Shown here: positions 5,859-7,838 of the stretch, piece by piece
Numbering within the stretch: position 1 is the first letter of the stretch
Layout: the number at the start of each line of letters is the position of its first letter
Origin: Treponema sp.
GTDB lineage: Bacteria > Spirochaetota > Spirochaetia > Treponematales > Breznakiellaceae
Length of the DNA stretch: 7,838 bases
NCBI GenBank assembly: GCA_031276615.1
Contig: JAISND010000063.1
Span: 1-7,838 of the forward strand
Direction: 5' to 3'
Translations under genes and position numbers: made by a program
Notes under the pieces: generated by a model
Seen by the model: only the letters and a program-made list of their open reading frames with translations
The model's database searches: none
Told to the model about the DNA's origin: nothing

Positions 5859-6410
5859 TCAGCCCAAAAAGACCTGTCCGGCATTGTCGATGGCGAGGAT
5901 GGTCTTGCATTCGGAGCAGCGGAAACGTCCGGGTTTCAGGGCCTTGAGTTTTTTGGAGCAGATGGGGCAGGCAAAGACCTTGGGGAAAATGGAAACCGCT
6001 TCCGCCGAAGAACCGCTTCGGAAAAAATTGACAGAATCGTCCAGATTATCCTTAATATTGAAAAACTGGGAAAAGCCGAGAAGCTGGAAAACCTCATAGA
6101 CCTTGGGCTGAATTTCAAGCAACACCAGATCCCCGCCTCTGGGTTTTACGGATTTGAGAAAAGCGGTAAAAGAGCCTATGCCGGTCGACGAGACATAATT
6201 AAGGCCGCCGCACTGAAAAACCAGCCGGATAAACCCGCCTTCAATGGCCTTCTGCACGCGTTTCTGAAAATAATTGGAGTTATAGGTGTCAATGTACCCG
6301 GTAAGATACAGAACGAGGCATCCCTCAACTTCACTTACTTTTTGAAGCTTGATTTTGAGGCTTTCATCTTTCTCATCATCAAAGCCGGGGACAATATCGT
6401 TGTTTGTCAT
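5859..6410 (-). CDS. STAS-domain protein with C-terminal zinc ribbon
   Basis: A 183-residue protein. Residues about 18-130 form a STAS domain of the anti-anti-sigma type (SpoIIAA/RsbV-like): LVLYLTGYIDTYNS (32-45) is the first strand-helix unit and FQCGGLNYVSSTGIGSF (65-81) is the phospho-acceptor loop. Aligned with the DSSGLG loop of SpoIIAA, the acceptor position is Thr76, with Ser75 beside it. Residues 148-168 add a four-cysteine zinc ribbon, CPIC (148-151) and CSEC (165-168), which classical antagonists lack. The ATG at 6410 has GAAGGAA about six bases upstream. The protein probably switches a partner according to phosphorylation; no kinase, phosphatase or sigma factor is adjacent. It is the first gene of the set that continues with the YbjN-like gene and pspA. 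The STAS call is firm; the partner is unknown. Confidence 0.88.
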   Translation of the reverse strand: MTNNDIVPGFDDEKDESLKIKLQKVSEVEGCLVLYLTGYIDTYNSNYFQKRVQKAIEGGFIRLVFQCGGLNYVSSTGIGSFTAFLKSVKPRGGDLVLLEIQPKVYEVFQLLGFSQFFNIKDNLDDSVNFFRSGSSAEAVSIFPKVFACPICSKKLKALKPGRFRCSECKTILAIDNAGQVFLG

Positions 6411-6503
6411 GACGTTTCCTTCATCCTAAACCTGTTACTTTTATGGGTATACTTCATCATTTTACCATAATTGCGATACTGATGAATATCACAATCAACA
6501 CCT

Positions 6504-6532
6504 ATATTACCTTTTTATAAAAGTTTTGTCAA
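6504..6532 (-). promoter_or_regulatory. Sigma-70-type promoter of the STAS-YbjN-pspA set
   Basis: The minus strand has a perfect TTGACA at 6532-6527, a 17-base spacer, and TAATAT at 6509-6504 (4 of 6 consensus). The predicted start near 6497 leaves an AT-rich leader of about 87 bases before the ATG at 6410. No sigma-54 -24/-12 elements are seen, in contrast to the PspF-controlled psp operon of enterobacteria. Confidence 0.65.
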
Positions 6533-6583
6533 ACCTTGCGGTTCAAAATCTCTCAATATTTATTATCCCTTTTTATTTATTTA

Positions 6584-6612
6584 TTGCAATGTTATTTTAA
6601 GAGATATATAAA
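6584..6612 (+). promoter_or_regulatory. Possible distal promoter of trmJ
   Basis: TTGCAA (6584-6589, 4 of 6), a 17-base spacer, and TATAAA (6607-6612, 5 of 6). It would start near 6619 and give a 71-base leader. The whole 279-bp divergent gap is AT-rich, so chance matches are common here. That leader shows no Shine-Dalgarno sequence near the trmJ ATG. Confidence 0.35.
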
Positions 6613-6678
6613 ATTATAACATGATTTTGGTTAAAAAACCAGCTTTTTCGGAGAATAACGGGGAAAATGTTTTTGGGA

Positions 6679-6684
6679 TATAAT
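6679..6684 (+). promoter_or_regulatory. Perfect -10 box five bases before the trmJ ATG
   Basis: TATAAT at 6679-6684, then GGGCC, then ATG at 6690. Transcription would begin about at the A of the start codon, giving a leaderless mRNA. There is no good -35 hexamer 16-18 bases upstream and no TG extension, so the call rests on the -10 and on the absence of a Shine-Dalgarno sequence. Confidence 0.5.
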
Positions 6685-6689
6685 GGGCC

Positions 6690-7550
6690 ATGCGTTTGCC
6701 GGATATTGTCATAATTCTCTCCCGGCCTTCCGAACCGGGCAATGTGGGAGCGGTTTGCCGGGCCATGAAGAACATGGGCCTTTCCCGGCTCAGGCTGGCC
6801 GCCCCCGCTTTTGCCGCCGAACGGCGTCCCGGGCCGGGCGGGGTACCGGCGCCCGGCGGGAAAGATCCCGGCCGGGTGGAGGGCTGCGAGGGGGTAATCC
6901 GCGCCCGGGCGATTCACGCCGCCGACCTTTGGGAAAGGGCGGAAACCTTCGACTCCTTGGCCGATGCGCTCGGGGACTGCAGCCTGGTGCTGGGCGTTAC
7001 CCGGCGCCGGGGTCATCGCCGGAAAAGCGTTTCCCTGAGTCCCGCCGAAGCCGCGGGTTTTTTGGCCGCCCGTCCTGGTACCGGCGCCCTGGTTTTTGGC
7101 AATGAGCGTACAGGCCTTGAGGACGCCGAGCTTGAACTCTGCAATATGGCTTCCCACATACCGGCTTCCGGGGAATTTCCTTCCCTGAACCTGTCCCATG
7201 CGGTACAGATTTACGCCTACGAGCTGTTTCTTGCCCTGGAATCGGGCCGCGCCGGGCCGGTTTCGGGCGGCCTTTCCCGGCAGGGGGCGGCGGGCGAGGC
7301 TTCCGCCGGCAGGGCTGCCGGTCCCGATCCGGTGAAGGGCGAGTGGAGGCCCCTGAGCCGCGCCCGGATCGACGAGTTGACCGCCTCCATTACCGATACC
7401 CTTGCGGATTTGGGTTTTTACAGGCATCCCGGCAGGGAAATGCAGGAACGGTTCCTCCGGGATTTAATTGCCCGGGCTGGCCTGAGCGAAAGGGAAGGGA
7501 AGTACCTGGCGGATATTTTTGCCAGAGCGGCGCGGCTTGGCGCGCGCTAG
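6690..7550 (+). CDS. trmJ: tRNA 2'-O-methyltransferase, TrmJ/SpoU-type SPOUT enzyme
   Basis: A 286-residue cytosolic enzyme of the TrmH/SpoU group of SPOUT (knotted) methyltransferases, closest by pattern to TrmJ, which methylates the 2'-OH of nucleotide 32 in some tRNAs using S-adenosylmethionine. Motif 1 is RPSEPGNVGAVCRAMKNMG (12-30) with N18 and R24; motif 2 is LVFGNERTGL (134-143); motif 3 is PSLNLSHAVQIYAYEL (164-179) with N167. A G+C-rich, low-complexity linker (about 185-220) leads to the C-terminal helical tail common in TrmJ (FLRDLIARAGLSEREGKYL). The total is longer than the roughly 245 residues of E. coli TrmJ, mainly because of that linker and of a Pro/Gly-rich stretch at 45-62. 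An in-frame TAA at 6681-6683 rules out an upstream start. No Shine-Dalgarno sequence precedes the ATG. It is divergent from the STAS gene. Confidence 0.9.
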   Translation: MRLPDIVIILSRPSEPGNVGAVCRAMKNMGLSRLRLAAPAFAAERRPGPGGVPAPGGKDPGRVEGCEGVIRARAIHAADLWERAETFDSLADALGDCSLVLGVTRRRGHRRKSVSLSPAEAAGFLAARPGTGALVFGNERTGLEDAELELCNMASHIPASGEFPSLNLSHAVQIYAYELFLALESGRAGPVSGGLSRQGAAGEASAGRAAGPDPVKGEWRPLSRARIDELTASITDTLADLGFYRHPGREMQERFLRDLIARAGLSEREGKYLADIFARAARLGAR

Positions 7551-7600
7551 TGTTCCGGCATGATTAAACTTGTGGGTTTTGGCGCATTTTTTGCGGCTAT

Positions 7601-7663
7601 GGCACACCGCTCAGGCTGAAGCCTTCGCGCATCGTGCCACTACGGAGGCGGCCCTGGTGTGCC
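7601..7663. repeat. 63-bp stem-loop region after trmJ
   Basis: GGCACACC (7601-7608) and GGTGTGCC (7656-7663) are perfect inverted repeats closing a region that contains a second small stem, AGGCT-GA-AGCCT (7613-7624). No reading frame of note spans it. It may be part of a larger structured element that continues to 7805. Confidence 0.45.
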
Positions 7664-7686
7664 GGGCGTATGTTACCTGTACCTTT

Positions 7687-7805
7687 TAACGCCCCTTAAC
7701 GGGGCGCCTTCATTCCGCCCCGCAAAAAACCGGGCTATCCGCTCCAATTTTTGCCCCTCCGGGGCAAAAATTCCGCTTCTATCCCTTGCGCTTCGCCAGG
7801 CGTTA
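7687..7805. repeat. 119-bp structured block with nested hairpins
   Basis: The block is bounded by TAACGCC (7687-7693) and GGCGTTA (7799-7805), inverted. Inside are CGCCCC-TTAAC-GGGGCG (7690-7706) and a perfect hairpin with 12-base arms, AATTTTTGCCCC (7746-7757) and GGGGCAAAAATT (7761-7772), around TCC. Around the latter, GGGCTA (7732-7737) could pair with TATCCC (7780-7785) with one mismatch. No gene is seen from 7551 to the window end. From memory only, the phrases CGGGCTATCCGCT and CCGCTTCTATCCCT around a variable palindrome resemble an intergenic repeat common in Bacteroidota. Confidence 0.55.
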
Positions 7806-7838
7806 CGGTCTCCCGCCAAAAAAACCACAATTCCAATG

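Noticed and set aside
6628..6647. TGGTT-AAAA-AACCA hairpin followed by a T-run as a terminator before trmJ
   Set aside because: The stem has only five pairs, two of them G-C, and lies in an AT-rich spacer between divergent genes where no + strand transcript is expected to end.
6597..7427. 276-codon open frame on the - strand opposite trmJ
   Set aside because: It is the mirror of a clear methyltransferase gene, Gly/Pro/Arg-rich and without a ribosome site.
7687..7805. Integron attC site (TAAC...GTTA ends around an inverted repeat)
   Set aside because: The ends do not fit the RYYYAAC/GTTRRRY core boxes (TTTTAAC and GTTACGG), and no integrase or gene cassette is present.

Overview
The window reads as chromosomal DNA of a termite-gut-type treponeme (Spirochaetota, Treponema/Breznakiellaceae). 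This is inferred from the gene set, not from a marker gene: a PspA protein next to a YbjN-like protein and a STAS protein, a TrmJ-type methyltransferase, a YhhQ transporter, and coding DNA of roughly 55-65 % G+C separated by AT-rich spacers. No rRNA, tRNA, CRISPR array, plasmid or phage gene was seen.

Layout. Positions 1-155 (-) hold the start of a YfcC-type anaerobic carrier, with its -10 box at 219-224. Positions 278-408 are a 131-bp imperfect long palindrome, ending 7 bp past the stop of a small one-TM protein (416-673, -). Positions 778-3172 (-) are a two-gene unit: a GT-B glycosyltransferase (TTG start, promoter at 3222-3251) whose end overlaps the start of a HAD hydrolase by 8 bp. Positions 3384-4157 (-) encode YhhQ, a queuosine-precursor transporter. 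Its upstream region, 4211-4266, is a chain of four palindromes. Positions 4385-4628 (-) are a decayed IS630-type transposase fragment starting only about a dozen bases past the pspA stop. Positions 4641-6410 (-) carry stas-zinc ribbon, ybjN-like and pspA in one direction from a good promoter at 6504-6532. Positions 6690-7550 (+) encode TrmJ, divergent from that cluster, with a perfect -10 hexamer five bases before its ATG. Positions 7551-7838 have no gene but hold several nested inverted repeats.

Functional reading. The most coherent group is STAS/zinc ribbon, YbjN-like and PspA. It looks like an envelope-stress module in which PspA is the membrane effector and the STAS protein a possible partner-switch component; that link is inference. 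The glycosyltransferase/HAD pair probably makes or processes one glycoconjugate. The rest are housekeeping genes. I see no clear new defence or mobile system. The items most worth checking are the leaderless-looking trmJ start, the yhhQ upstream palindromes, the 131-bp hairpin element, the structured block after trmJ and the STAS-PspA neighbourhood.
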